64,000 nucleotides of DNA, taken from a virus. The notes under the pieces are model-generated. The model was given only the letters and a program-made list of their open reading frames with translations, ran no database searches and had not been told where the DNA came from. The position numbers and the translations under genes were made by a program. Below, in pieces: positions 28,094 to 38,559 of the stretch. The DNA lies in the IMG/VR virus record IMGVR_UViG_3300049734_000491, positions 1 through 64,000 of that record; one strand, written 5' to 3'. Position 1 is the stretch's first letter, and each line of letters opens with the position of its first letter.

Positions 28094-29869
28094 GTGGGGA
28101 GATTCTTCCCAGACGAGGAGGAGCTCGAGCTGGTTCCCCGGGCCAACGGCGGCCAGCCGGCACCGGTCCTCGAGCCGAAGCCGGCTCAGGAGCAGCCCAG
28201 TCGGCGATTCCTTGAGGTCTCGAGGCGCCTCGAGTCGGTTGAGGCACTCCTGGCTGATGGTTGGGTGCCGGAGCACCTCAGACCGCCGCCGGCGAACGTT
28301 CCCCGGGCCTTCAACGCCTCGGCCGAGCGAATTTTTGCCGGCTCGAGCTCGGAACGGGTCGACAAACGAGAGCCGTCGGCCTGGCAGACCGCCGCCTGGC
28401 AGTTCGTGGACGCGATCGGCGAGGTGAAGTTCGCCAGTTCGGTCCTCGGCTCGATCCTCAGCCGAGTTCGGCTCTACGCCGGCGTCGTCGACGACATCCA
28501 GCGGAGCCCGGTGTCGGTGACGGTGTTCCTCGAGGAGTTGGATCCCGCAGCCGGCATTACCACGGGGGATGTGACCGCAGAGGCCTTGCGGTACGCGGAC
28601 GAGATCGTGTCCGACATCCGGGAGCAGGCGTACGGCGGCACCAGCACGCTGATGCGGAACATGGCCGTCAACATCTGGGTGGCGGGCGAGTTCTACCTGA
28701 TCCGGGACAACAAGTGGCGGGTCGCCTCGGTGTCCGAGCTGACCAAGGGCACCGGCAAGGACGCCAACTTCGAGCTGATCACCTCGAGGGGAGGCAAGAC
28801 GCCGAGGAAGCCGATCCCGGCTGACGCCTTCGTGGCCAGGATCTGGCGCAACCACTCGAGATGGTCCGGCGAGGCTGACTCCTCGATGCTGGGAGTTCTC
28901 GACCAATGTGAGGAGTTGGTTCTGCTCGAGCAGGCCAAGCGGGTCATCACTCGAAGCCGGCTGAACGCCGGAGCCTTGTTCGTCCCAGATGGTGTCGGCA
29001 CGGTCGACCTCGAGAAGTCGCTCTTCGAGGCAGCGAACGGGCCGATCCGGGACGAGTCGGCCGCCTCGACGATCGTGCCTCTCCTTCTCCAGGGGCCGGC
29101 TGAGCTGGGCAAGGAGATCAAGCTCATCGACCTGAGCCGGCGGGTGGACGAGAACGTCCTCGAGCAGGAGTCCCGGGTCATCGACCGGATGTTGTCCGGG
29201 CTCGACATCCCGAAGGAGTTCGTGACTGGGCTGTCCGGGGTGAAATTCGCCAACGCCGTCTCGATCGACGACGAGCTCTTCAGATCGCATGTGGAACCAC
29301 TGGCGCTACTGATCGTGGACAGCTTGACCCAGGTCGTGCTTCGGCCCTCGATGCGGGCCCGGGGAATCCCGGAAGAGGTCATCAACCAGTGCGTGGTCTG
29401 GTACGACCCGTCCACCGTGATCTCGAGGCCGGACAAGTCCCAGGCGGCCAACGACGGCTTCGACCGGAAGATCTTGTCTGCGAAGGCCTGGCGTTCAGCT
29501 CGAGGCTTCACCGAGTTCGACGCCCCGGACGAGGACGAGCTCATCCGCCGGCTCGCCCTCGAGAAGGCGATGATCCCGCCGGAGATGGCGACCGTGCTGG
29601 TCGAATCGTTGAACCCGCCGTTCTTCGCAGCTCAGCGGGCACATCAGCAGGAGTTGGCCGGGATGCCAGACGACATCAGCCAACTCCTCGAGGGTGGCAC
29701 CATGCCCAGCAATCCCGGGGAAAATCCTCCGCCGGCTCCGCCCGGGCCGCCGGGCCAGCCAGAGCCCGGGGATGAGATCCCGCCGGGCCGACCCGAGGCC
29801 AACCCGATGTTCCAGGGTGGGGAAATCCAGCCGGGCGGAGTCATGCCGCCCAGGCCGAGCAGAAGGTAG
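28094..29869 (+). CDS. portal protein
   Basis: The 591-residue protein is a helix-rich actinophage-type portal: an N-terminal disordered region, a body with FYLIRDNKWRVASVSEL and VIDRMLSGLDIPKEFVTGL (a portal stem/wing signature), and a Pro/Gly-rich C-terminal tail. The portal forms the dodecameric DNA channel at the capsid vertex. GTG start with GGGAG upstream; it follows the DUF1360 stop by one base. Downstream giant gene, capsid protease and capsid genes agree with a head operon. Confidence 0.88.
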   Translation: MGRFFPDEEELELVPRANGGQPAPVLEPKPAQEQPSRRFLEVSRRLESVEALLADGWVPEHLRPPPANVPRAFNASAERIFAGSSSERVDKREPSAWQTAAWQFVDAIGEVKFASSVLGSILSRVRLYAGVVDDIQRSPVSVTVFLEELDPAAGITTGDVTAEALRYADEIVSDIREQAYGGTSTLMRNMAVNIWVAGEFYLIRDNKWRVASVSELTKGTGKDANFELITSRGGKTPRKPIPADAFVARIWRNHSRWSGEADSSMLGVLDQCEELVLLEQAKRVITRSRLNAGALFVPDGVGTVDLEKSLFEAANGPIRDESAASTIVPLLLQGPAELGKEIKLIDLSRRVDENVLEQESRVIDRMLSGLDIPKEFVTGLSGVKFANAVSIDDELFRSHVEPLALLIVDSLTQVVLRPSMRARGIPEEVINQCVVWYDPSTVISRPDKSQAANDGFDRKILSAKAWRSARGFTEFDAPDEDELIRRLALEKAMIPPEMATVLVESLNPPFFAAQRAHQQELAGMPDDISQLLEGGTMPSNPGENPPPAPPGPPGQPEPGDEIPPGRPEANPMFQGGEIQPGGVMPPRPSRR

Positions 29870-29874
29870 GACCT

Positions 29875-32800
29875 GTGTTCACCACAGACGATCTGTACCA
29901 GAGGTGGCTGGATGAGCTCACCAGGCTCGACCGAGCTCCTGACCCAGTGATCCTGGCCGGGCTCGAGATGGTCGGCCGCCACCAGGGCATGGACATGTGC
30001 GACGAGCTCGAGACCCAGCAGCTCCTAGCTGACGATCCCGAGATCAAGGTCCTCGAGGCGAGCCGCATCAAAGATGGCTCGAGGGTCGAGTTCGAGCTGT
30101 GCGGCCAGGAGTTCAAGGGCATCGCCCGGGACTGGATGCGGAATCCGCTCGACCGCAACGATCCGCTCATCCAACTCGATGTGCACGGCACCACGATGCT
30201 GCTCCCGCAGTCCGACCTCGAGCTGAGCTACACAGGCCAGGAGCTCGGCGGTGAGCACGGCCAGACTCGTGAGCTCGATCCACGCCGGGGCGACATGACG
30301 ACCGACGTGTGGATCGTGGCTGAGAAATCCGGGGTTCTGAGCTCGGCCAACTACGGCTACCAGAAAGCTCTCCTCGAACAGTGGATCAGTTCGCTGGAGC
30401 GCCGGCTGCACCGGCTCGAGGAGTTCGAGTTCCAGGACGCCCAGCCAACTTTGGTCGCCGATGCCCTAGGTACCAGGCCGCTCGAGCGGGCGACCCGGGC
30501 CCGGGATGTGAAGCTCCTTGAGACGGCTCGAGACCTCCTGGCCAGCCAGGTTCTGAAGCGGTTCCTCGAGGACGGGCTTCTTTCAGCCGGCGGCCTTCAG
30601 TCCTTGGTGGCAGCTCGAAGGCCTCGTCTCAACATGCCTGATGTGCCGGGCGGCGGTGAGTTCTGGGATCCGGACCTGCATCCTCGTGACTCGAAGGGTC
30701 GCTTCATCGAGACCAACGGGATCGTGGAGTGGTTGGATCGCTTGGGCAACCGCCGCCGAGGTCGGGTCCTCGACATCGAGAAGAACCGAGGTGCCAGCCG
30801 AAATCGTGGCCTGAAGTCCAAGGTTCACATCCAGCCACTCGATCAGCGGGGCAACGCCATGGGGCGGCCCGAGGTCCACTGGCCGGCTGAGCTCACCGCC
30901 TCGAAACCGGTGAAGGCCGACCTCGAGGACCTGCTTCCAGGTCGGCGTGAGCGGATCGGGATGTTGCCTGAGGATGCTCGTGTTCGGCTTACTCCCGAAG
31001 GTCGAGGTCGGCTTCCTCAGGACTTCATCGACGAGGAGTTGTCGTCCAGTCCATTCGATCAGGACCAGGACATCTGGGGTGACGAAGCTCCTCAGCCGGG
31101 AATGGACCTCACACCCGAGCAGCTCAACGACCTCGAGCGAATCTTCGATGACGCCAACGGGGATGTGGTGACCCAGGCAGCTCAAGACCTCGAGGAGCCC
31201 AGGTCTCGCCGGCTCACCAGCGACTTCGATGAGCGTCCACCGATGACTCCGGAGAACTTCGAGGAGTGGAATCGGTATCTGGAGGAACGCCAGGCAGAGC
31301 TTCGTGCTCAGTCCGAGGACGTCGAAGGTCCGAAGATGACCCTCCCGCCGGAGATGAAGCCCCAGGTCGATGAGTTCATGAAGGACGCTGGCATCGTCCA
31401 GCAGATGGCGATGGACGACTTCGATCTGCCGGAGGACTACTTCGACGACTGGAAGAAGCCCGATCCAGATTTTGAGTTCGACCCGCAGTTCGATGTGCCG
31501 TACCCGGGCATCCTCCCGATACCGGGCGACCTCAATCCTGACCTCACGCCGCCAGGGCGGATCCCCGGGCGGCCCTACTTCCCGGACGAGAACATCATCC
31601 CCGGGCCGAGTGACGAGTTGCCGGAGTTCGAGGAGCCCGTCTACTCGATGACGATGAAGCAGATGCAGAAAGCTCTGCGCCGTCGTCAGGTCACCAGGGA
31701 GCAGTTCATCGCTTGGAATGACGCCCGCAAGGCATCGAAGCGGAACAAGAAGGGCAAGCCCATCCAGGGCTGGAGCCGGAACCCAGATGGCACGGAAGCC
31801 AGCTGGGAGGTCCCGGGCTTCATGCCGGGCCGGACCTACCAGGACAAGCCCGGAGCTCTCCGATCCTGGCTGGACAAGCGCCGAGGCCGGGACCAAGAAG
31901 GCGACCTCGAGCCACTCCAACTCATCGTCAACGATGACGGCAGCCTGAGCTTGAACCGGCCACTGACTCCCGAGGAGCGGGCCGACATGGAGGCCGCCTT
32001 CGAGGAGCAGAACATCCCAGCCCCGGACATCGACCCAGACGGCCGACTGGTCCCAGTGCCGGCTGAGCCAACTCCGGAGGCGGAGCCAGAGTCGGCAGCA
32101 CCTCCGCCGGCGCAGCCGGAGCTCCGTGCACCCGAAGCGCTGTCGCCCGAAGCCCAGGACCGTGTCGAGAACGAGCTCGATGCCTGGGAGGAGCGGATGA
32201 ACAACGCCGGGATGGAGGTCAGCAATGCCGACCTCGACCGGCACCGCAGGCGTCTCGAGGACCGAGAGCGCCGGCGGGCGGTAGGCCAGGGCGAGCAGAT
32301 CGTGGAGCAGGGGTCTCGAGAAGGTGACTGGGGACGACCGGCTCCTGGTGGCGAGCCGCTCTGGGTGCCACCCCAGGAGTGGGTCGAGGCCGAGCAAGAA
32401 CGACGTGGTCTTCGGGAGACCATCCTCTTCGACCCCGACCAAGCCAAGAAGTCCCAGGCGTTCTGGAGGAGCTACAACCACCCAGCCGGTTCCATCAAGT
32501 TCACCCCGCCGGCGGACCTCGACGAGATGGACCTCGACCGTCTCGAGGGTGAGATCGAGGATCTCCAGGAGGGACTCGACGACTTCGTCGAAGCTCGAGA
32601 CCGAGGTGATGTCGAGAATGCCCTTGCAGCTCTGAACAACGCCATCGAGTCTCGGGACAACATCCGTGCCCTGCGGGACGAGACCGAGAACATGCTCGAG
32701 GACACCTGGGACGACGGGGCCCTCGATGCGGACCTGGCCTGGATGGATGACGAGCGCAGCCAACTCGAGGCCGAGGTGGAGAAGATCCCAGACATCCGGC

Positions 32801-35800
32801 CCTACGTGGACGACTGGTCTGACCCAGATGCCTTGGACAAGGCCAGGAACAAGCGGGCTCAGGAGACCCTCGACACCTGGAGCCGGGAGGGCGTCTTCGA
32901 GATCCCGCCGGAGATCGACGACCGGTCCGGGAAGCTCAAGTATGAGTACCCGAGCGACGATGCCAATCGAGCTGTCCAGACCATCCAGGAGTTCCTGCCG
33001 ACCTACATGGAGTCGCTTCAGGATGATCCCGACCAGGCTCGAGGTGCTCTCCAGGAAATCCAGATGGCTCGAGACGACCTGCGTCGGCTCAGCCAGGAAT
33101 GGGCCGGCGGAGCTGATTGGCCTGAGGGGAACTCCGACCTGGCTGACCTCGACTGGGTGGACGACGAGTTGGCCCGACTCGATCAGCTCGTCGGCGGGCC
33201 CGGCGAATCGGATGTGATCAATCAAGGCGCCCTCGAGCCGGGAGAACCCGGGCGGCCCTACACGCCGGCTGAGTGGCCATCAGCCAGGCTCGATCCCGAA
33301 GCTGATCCCCAGGCGGCCGTTGCACAACTCGAGCAGCAGATCGAGAGCGTGCGTGGCCTGCGGGACAACATGCAGAGCTACTACGACAAGATGGCTGAGC
33401 GTGGTTGGGGCGGCGACACCCGTCGCCCGGGTCGATGGAATCGCCAGGACGCCCAGGGCAAGCTCGACATGTACAACCGCGAGCTGGCCGGCTACGAGGC
33501 GGAGTTGGCTGATCTTCAAGGGCGGTACCCAGAAGAAGGAGCACCGACAGCCGGTGTTCGTGGACTGACTCCGTCAGGCAAGACCAAACCAAAGGACGGT
33601 CGCTTCAGCCCAGAGGAGTGGGAGCAGGCCAAGATCGATCCCGAGACCGATCCCCAGGGTGCCCTCGACCAGGCCCAGTGGCAACTCGAGAAGTTGAACC
33701 AGTCCCTTCAGTTCATCCGCAAGCGCAGGAGCCAACTCCGACGGGACCGGGAGAGTCCCCAGTGGCCCAAGGCCGAGCGGGAACGCCTGGCTGAGATGCA
33801 GCAGGTGCGGGAGTACATGGCTGAGCTCAAGGCCAGGTACCCCGACCTCGAGCCCGACGCAGCCGGCTTTACGCCACCCGAACTCGAGGTGCCGGACTTC
33901 CAGGCACAGCAGCGCATCCTGCGGGAGTGGCGGGATGACATCGAACGGGTCGGCGGCTTCGCCGGCGGCAACTGGCACGCCAGCGAGTTCGGTGGCCGGG
34001 ACACCGTCAGGTACGACGGACCCGACGGCAGGACGTTCGAGTTCAGCCAACCGGACGGTGCCAACTGGGAGATCGCCGAGTTCGACCGGGACGGCAACCA
34101 CATCGCCACCTTCGACGTCGGTGACCGCAATCCGATCGAGGCGCTGGCCGAGGTCAGGCGGGGCGAGCTCGAACCGAACGTTCCAGGAGAGCCGCCGCGG
34201 GGTGCCGAGCCACGAAGCGTCGATGAGCGGATCGACGATGTCGAGGATCGCATCGGTCGAGTCATGGACGACATGAAGGTCGCCCAGGAGCGGTACAACG
34301 CCGACAAGTCCGACGAGAACAACACGGCGTACCAAGACCTGATCGACGAGTACTACCGGCTCGGTGACGAGCTCCGTGGTCTTCAGAACGAGCGGGCAGC
34401 TCAAGGACCACCGCAACCACCGGAGCCGTTCACCCCGACGCCGGCCGGGGAGCAGTTCAACACGGGGATGCCGCTCCTCGACCGCAACGCCAATCTCATC
34501 CATCGAGAGGACTGGCCGGGCAAGTTCCGTGGTACGGAGGTTGACGGAGTACCAACGATCGAATATACTGATCCAGACGGAACGATTTACGAGCTCCACG
34601 AACCGTCCCCCGGGGAATGGAGGGTGCGTTCCTACAGCCCCGATCGTCAGGAGCTCCTCGACACTTGGGACATCGATCGAGACGTCGCTGAGCCCTGGCA
34701 ATACTTCAAGTACGACATCCTCGGTGAGCCGGGTCGACCTGCTCCGGTAGCTCGAGACCGTGAGATGGGCGACGTCCTTGAGTTGCCTGAGCCGGCTTCG
34801 TATGAAGAGATGGTCCAGGGCTTCATCGACCGGGCCAAGGGTGGCGATACCGGAGCCATGAACGAGCTCCGGGACCGGCTGGTCGGCTCGAGGTGGAGCC
34901 AACTCGACGAGATCCGGGACCAGAACCTCGACCTGAACGAGGGGCCCGGGGCCTGGGACGGTGAGCTCGTCCGGGGCCGCAATGGCAAGTTCCTGGCCTA
35001 TGCTGTTCCTCGAGAAGGTGGCTTGGCTGACGGCGAACTCGAGACGTTCGACGACGAGACCAAGGCCAGGGAGTGGCTGGAAGGGAGGTTGGCTGATCGC
35101 CGCATCCCTTTCCTTAGTGGGCTCGAGCACAACCCGGACATGTTCGACGATGTCCCGGAGCCGGCCGAGCCCGAAGGAGACCAGGGCTGGTCAGGCCCAG
35201 ACAACCCGTTCGGGATGGCCCTCGACTTCTGGGACAACGTCGGCTCGCAGATCGGCCAGTGGGACGACTGGCCCGATTTCCAGGTCGTGCTCGATGACGA
35301 GGAGGGAGCAACTCCGTACCTCAAGATCCCACATGACCCGGGAGGTGGCTGGATCCCGAGCTTCCTCGATCGCCAGGTCGATCCCGAGACCGGGGAGATC
35401 CAGTACCGGGTCACCTACGGGCAGACCCCAGACGGGAAGCCGTACTGGCCGAGTGCTTCGACCAGGTCACATTCTGATCCTCTCGATGCGATCCGAGACC
35501 TGCGGGTTCGGAGTGGCAAGAGCACGGTGACCCCAGACGAAGCACCTGAAGTTCCCGAGCCCAGAGCTCCAAGACCCAGAGCTCCAGAGCCGGCTGAGGC
35601 ACCAGAGCCGGCTGAGGTGCCTGAAGCACCGACGCCCGAGGTGCCCGAACCCGAGCCCGAGGTCCTCGAGCCCGGGCCCGAAGCTCCCGGGCCGGCTGCA
35701 CCTGAAGAAGCCGAGGGTCCGCAGCTGCCGTCACCGATCCTGGCTGAGTTGGGCATCGACCCGGGCCGAGCTGGTCACATCCCGGTCATCGCCCAGCAGG

Positions 35801-37497
35801 ACGGGGAGGGCAACTACACGTTCACGCCCCAGGGCCAGCCCGATGAGTTCACCAACGAGCCGGCTTTTGTCACCCAGTTCGTGGATCGAGACGGCACCAC
35901 CAAGTACCGGGTCACCGGCCGAGGCGGGAAGCCGGCTCTCGGAACCCAGACGATCTACGACAACTACGACGAGGCGATGCTGATCGCCCAGAACATCGGG
36001 CATGGCGGCCTAGGGGATCGAGATCCCCGGACTCCTGAAGAGTTGGCTGAGACACGTCGGGCTCGAGATCTGATCCGCCAGCTGTTCGATGCACATGAAG
36101 CCGATCCGACCAAGGACGGCCAGTGGCACTCGTACTGGGGTGGTGGGGATCGAGTGATGGCCCACGACTACGCAACCCGTGGTTCGTACTACCCGAAGCT
36201 CGGTGGGGGGCGACACACCGGCACCGTCTACCAGGATCCTGAGACCGGCAAGTGGGTCGGCTCCTGGTCCAACAAGGGTGGCCGGACCCAGTCCAAGCGG
36301 TCGGTCAAGGAGTTCGACAGCCCTGAAGAGGCGATGGACTACGTCAAGAAGGGCGTTGATGCCAAGATCGCCGAGTACCGGGCGAAGCAGCCGACGAAAC
36401 CGACTCCTCGAGTCCCGGGAGGTGGCTACAACCCCAACGCCACTCCCATCGAGTTGAACGAAGGCGAGGTCGGAGTTCGGACAGCTCCGACACCGGAGCA
36501 CTTCCCGAGCGAGGTCATCGTCGACGGGGTGCCCTGGGACACCGGCGGCGTCGACACGGTGAAGTCGCCGAGGCACATCTTCGCATTCCTGAAGCGGGGC
36601 GACCTCGATGACCGTGCCAAGTCGAGGCTGAAGTCGTCCCGGGCCAAGACCCCAACTCAGCAGTGGTACGACTCCGTGGTCGGGGACACATCAGATCGGT
36701 GGGACGCAGCCGGCATCCTGATGCCCGGCATCCTCTCGAACCTGCCGCTGCTCGACTCGACCGGGGCTGGGGCGAACCACGTCCAGTACACCACTGGTTG
36801 GCTGATGTCCGAGCCGATGGCGCTTCGGCACATGCAGGTCACCAGCAAGGAGAACCCGTCTGGGACGTTCTCGAACGTGGAGGTCGGCGAGCGGGTCATC
36901 ACCGCAACCCACGAGTTCGCCCACGCACTCGATCTCGCCATTGCCTTCGCCAACCGCTACCGGCAGGGCGGGGATGTCAACGGGATCCCGGGGTTGGCCG
37001 GCGTGCTGGGAGGGGGCAAGGACTTCAAGGAGGCATGGACGGTCGCCGTCTCGAGGACCACTCGAACGCCGGAGAACTACGCCCTGGGACTGAAGCAAGC
37101 GGTGGAGGACCACATCGACGATCCACTGGTCAAGGAGATGCTGCTGGCCTGGCTGGACACACCGTCGTCGGAGAAGATCAAGGCGGCGTACAGCCGGAAG
37201 TCGATCCAGTACTTCCACGATCCGACCGAGATCTTGGCTCGTACGATGCCGTACCTGCTCGAGCGCCGGCTCCGCAGGCGAGGCCATCACCTCGAAGCTC
37301 GAGAGGTCCAACAGGCCATCACCGGGTCACGTGTCCCGGGGGTGAGCTCTGGTCAGTATAGCGGATGGTTCAAGAATGGTCCACACATGGAGTGGGGAAC
37401 CGCGGAGACCGAGAGGGTGATCGACGCTCTCGAGGCCATCCTCGAGGCCAACGGGCTGTTGGACAACACGACAGGAGTTGCCCCGGCCGTGGTGTAG
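29875..37497 (+). CDS. giant (2540 residue) virion-associated polyvalent protein with C-terminal HExxH
   Basis: The gene follows the portal with a 5-bp gap. Near residues 269-278 it has HPRDSKGRF, a motif shared with the second giant protein (HPRGPDGRF). The centre is a long charged, partly repetitive helical region with many WxxE/DLE segments, and a Pro/Glu-rich linker lies near 35550-35720. Close to the C-terminus HEFAH (residues 2346-2350) is an exact HExxH zinc-protease motif. Such proteins are often carried in the head and injected or processed. The pairing with a second giant gene suggests virion cargo. The protease activity is inference. Confidence 0.7.
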   Translation: MFTTDDLYQRWLDELTRLDRAPDPVILAGLEMVGRHQGMDMCDELETQQLLADDPEIKVLEASRIKDGSRVEFELCGQEFKGIARDWMRNPLDRNDPLIQLDVHGTTMLLPQSDLELSYTGQELGGEHGQTRELDPRRGDMTTDVWIVAEKSGVLSSANYGYQKALLEQWISSLERRLHRLEEFEFQDAQPTLVADALGTRPLERATRARDVKLLETARDLLASQVLKRFLEDGLLSAGGLQSLVAARRPRLNMPDVPGGGEFWDPDLHPRDSKGRFIETNGIVEWLDRLGNRRRGRVLDIEKNRGASRNRGLKSKVHIQPLDQRGNAMGRPEVHWPAELTASKPVKADLEDLLPGRRERIGMLPEDARVRLTPEGRGRLPQDFIDEELSSSPFDQDQDIWGDEAPQPGMDLTPEQLNDLERIFDDANGDVVTQAAQDLEEPRSRRLTSDFDERPPMTPENFEEWNRYLEERQAELRAQSEDVEGPKMTLPPEMKPQVDEFMKDAGIVQQMAMDDFDLPEDYFDDWKKPDPDFEFDPQFDVPYPGILPIPGDLNPDLTPPGRIPGRPYFPDENIIPGPSDELPEFEEPVYSMTMKQMQKALRRRQVTREQFIAWNDARKASKRNKKGKPIQGWSRNPDGTEASWEVPGFMPGRTYQDKPGALRSWLDKRRGRDQEGDLEPLQLIVNDDGSLSLNRPLTPEERADMEAAFEEQNIPAPDIDPDGRLVPVPAEPTPEAEPESAAPPPAQPELRAPEALSPEAQDRVENELDAWEERMNNAGMEVSNADLDRHRRRLEDRERRRAVGQGEQIVEQGSREGDWGRPAPGGEPLWVPPQEWVEAEQERRGLRETILFDPDQAKKSQAFWRSYNHPAGSIKFTPPADLDEMDLDRLEGEIEDLQEGLDDFVEARDRGDVENALAALNNAIESRDNIRALRDETENMLEDTWDDGALDADLAWMDDERSQLEAEVEKIPDIRPYVDDWSDPDALDKARNKRAQETLDTWSREGVFEIPPEIDDRSGKLKYEYPSDDANRAVQTIQEFLPTYMESLQDDPDQARGALQEIQMARDDLRRLSQEWAGGADWPEGNSDLADLDWVDDELARLDQLVGGPGESDVINQGALEPGEPGRPYTPAEWPSARLDPEADPQAAVAQLEQQIESVRGLRDNMQSYYDKMAERGWGGDTRRPGRWNRQDAQGKLDMYNRELAGYEAELADLQGRYPEEGAPTAGVRGLTPSGKTKPKDGRFSPEEWEQAKIDPETDPQGALDQAQWQLEKLNQSLQFIRKRRSQLRRDRESPQWPKAERERLAEMQQVREYMAELKARYPDLEPDAAGFTPPELEVPDFQAQQRILREWRDDIERVGGFAGGNWHASEFGGRDTVRYDGPDGRTFEFSQPDGANWEIAEFDRDGNHIATFDVGDRNPIEALAEVRRGELEPNVPGEPPRGAEPRSVDERIDDVEDRIGRVMDDMKVAQERYNADKSDENNTAYQDLIDEYYRLGDELRGLQNERAAQGPPQPPEPFTPTPAGEQFNTGMPLLDRNANLIHREDWPGKFRGTEVDGVPTIEYTDPDGTIYELHEPSPGEWRVRSYSPDRQELLDTWDIDRDVAEPWQYFKYDILGEPGRPAPVARDREMGDVLELPEPASYEEMVQGFIDRAKGGDTGAMNELRDRLVGSRWSQLDEIRDQNLDLNEGPGAWDGELVRGRNGKFLAYAVPREGGLADGELETFDDETKAREWLEGRLADRRIPFLSGLEHNPDMFDDVPEPAEPEGDQGWSGPDNPFGMALDFWDNVGSQIGQWDDWPDFQVVLDDEEGATPYLKIPHDPGGGWIPSFLDRQVDPETGEIQYRVTYGQTPDGKPYWPSASTRSHSDPLDAIRDLRVRSGKSTVTPDEAPEVPEPRAPRPRAPEPAEAPEPAEVPEAPTPEVPEPEPEVLEPGPEAPGPAAPEEAEGPQLPSPILAELGIDPGRAGHIPVIAQQDGEGNYTFTPQGQPDEFTNEPAFVTQFVDRDGTTKYRVTGRGGKPALGTQTIYDNYDEAMLIAQNIGHGGLGDRDPRTPEELAETRRARDLIRQLFDAHEADPTKDGQWHSYWGGGDRVMAHDYATRGSYYPKLGGGRHTGTVYQDPETGKWVGSWSNKGGRTQSKRSVKEFDSPEEAMDYVKKGVDAKIAEYRAKQPTKPTPRVPGGGYNPNATPIELNEGEVGVRTAPTPEHFPSEVIVDGVPWDTGGVDTVKSPRHIFAFLKRGDLDDRAKSRLKSSRAKTPTQQWYDSVVGDTSDRWDAAGILMPGILSNLPLLDSTGAGANHVQYTTGWLMSEPMALRHMQVTSKENPSGTFSNVEVGERVITATHEFAHALDLAIAFANRYRQGGDVNGIPGLAGVLGGGKDFKEAWTVAVSRTTRTPENYALGLKQAVEDHIDDPLVKEMLLAWLDTPSSEKIKAAYSRKSIQYFHDPTEILARTMPYLLERRLRRRGHHLEAREVQQAITGSRVPGVSSGQYSGWFKNGPHMEWGTAETERVIDALEAILEANGLLDNTTGVAPAVV

Positions 37498-37507
37498 TCA
37501 CTATACT
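37478..37507 (+). promoter_or_regulatory. internal plus-strand promoter in the virion operon
   Basis: TTGCCC (37478-37483), 18 bp, TATACT (37502-37507), followed by AAGGAAACCAC-ATG at 37538. It overlaps the end of the giant gene. Confidence 0.5.
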
Positions 37508-37537
37508 ACATCGTAATGACACTGACAAGGAAACCAC

Positions 37538-37765
37538 ATGCAGACCAATCCACTCATCTACGAGTACATCGAAGAGAACGGTGGGCCTGAGGCCTTCGAT
37601 CCGGCCACCGAGCCGGACAGCTTCCTCGAGCTCTGCCAGATCATCCTCGAGCAGATCGCTCAGGGCAGCGAGGCGGTGAGGTCCGCCTACACGCAGGAGG
37701 AGCTCAACATGCTCGCTCGGTACTACCTCAATCTCCCCCAACCGGACGACGAGAAGTTGGCGTAG
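37538..37765 (+). CDS. small acidic helical protein
   Basis: The 75-residue protein MQTNPLIYEYIEENGGPEAF... is helical and acidic (SFLELCQIILEQIAQ). One of three small genes between the two giant genes, with its own promoter. Could be a chaperone or head-associated protein. Confidence 0.65.
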   Translation: MQTNPLIYEYIEENGGPEAFDPATEPDSFLELCQIILEQIAQGSEAVRSAYTQEELNMLARYYLNLPQPDDEKLA

Positions 37766-37767
37766 CG

Positions 37768-38163
37768 ATGGATGCCGGCGCCTGGAATCTCGTCCTACCA
37801 GCGCAGCTGAACCAGTCGGCTGCTGTTGAAGCTCTGGCGATCTCGCTGTCGAGCTCATTCGAGGTGGTCCAAGTCAGCGAAGATGGCCGGCCAACTCACG
37901 TTCGTACCCGGGGTTCCGGGCCCGAAGCACGTCCGATCTCGGTTCGAGCTGCCGAGCGGGAGTTCACTCGCTGCTGGGTCCAGGCTGCCGTGGCGGACGA
38001 GTCCGACCCGTACTTCCTCCTCGACCTACGGGTGCAGAACTCCCTGCTCTCCTCGGTGGAGGCGTACATGGAGGTGCATGATCTCGGCTACATGGCTCCG
38101 ATCTCAGAGGAGGCCGGGGCCGAGCAGATCGAGCAGATCCAGTTGAAGCTCGACATCCAGTAG
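37768..38163 (+). CDS. hypothetical protein
   Basis: This 131-residue soluble protein has an N-terminal LVLPAQLNQSAAVEALAISLSSS and a C-terminal acidic helix. Two bases after the preceding stop. Function unknown; position suggests head or giant-protein partner. Confidence 0.6.
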   Translation: MDAGAWNLVLPAQLNQSAAVEALAISLSSSFEVVQVSEDGRPTHVRTRGSGPEARPISVRAAEREFTRCWVQAAVADESDPYFLLDLRVQNSLLSSVEAYMEVHDLGYMAPISEEAGAEQIEQIQLKLDIQ

Positions 38164-38199
38164 TCCACCGTTGTTGACCGAGAAACTTAGGATGTACGC

Positions 38200-38559
38200 A
38201 TGGGTTTCCTGACTGCTCCGCCCAGGACCGAGTTCAACATCGTGGCTCAGGGCGTCGGCCGGATCATGGGGCCGAGTGGGGCCTACGACAAATCGAAGTT
38301 CTGGCTGAAGGAAGACGGCACCCTCGTGCTGGCGGTGATGGACAGAGATACCCGCCAGGTCGAGAGACAGCACCACCAGGTCACCGCAGCCAACTTCGAT
38401 GCCGGAGGCCGGGCTTCTTTCGACACCCCCCAAGGGCGCTGGAACTTTGCCAAGGCGCCCTGTTCCTGTGGCTACGGCGCTCTCGGCTACGCCGCCATCG
38501 CTGATGGACGCATCTCGTTGAACCGGGTCCGCCCGCCGGAGTGGGTGACCGGACTCTGA
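38200..38559 (+). CDS. hypothetical protein with CxC segment
   Basis: The 119-residue protein has strand-rich segments (FWLKEDGTLVLAVMDRD) and a PCSCGYGALGYAAIADGRISL stretch. Its stop overlaps the giant gene's ATG (TGATG). Unknown. Confidence 0.6.
   Translation: MGFLTAPPRTEFNIVAQGVGRIMGPSGAYDKSKFWLKEDGTLVLAVMDRDTRQVERQHHQVTAANFDAGGRASFDTPQGRWNFAKAPCSCGYGALGYAAIADGRISLNRVRPPEWVTGL

Noticed and set aside
30583-33225. 880-codon open frame on the minus strand opposite the first giant gene
   Set aside because: It mirrors the codon-position GC bias of the plus-strand gene, lacks a ribosome site and shows low-complexity composition; it is a shadow.
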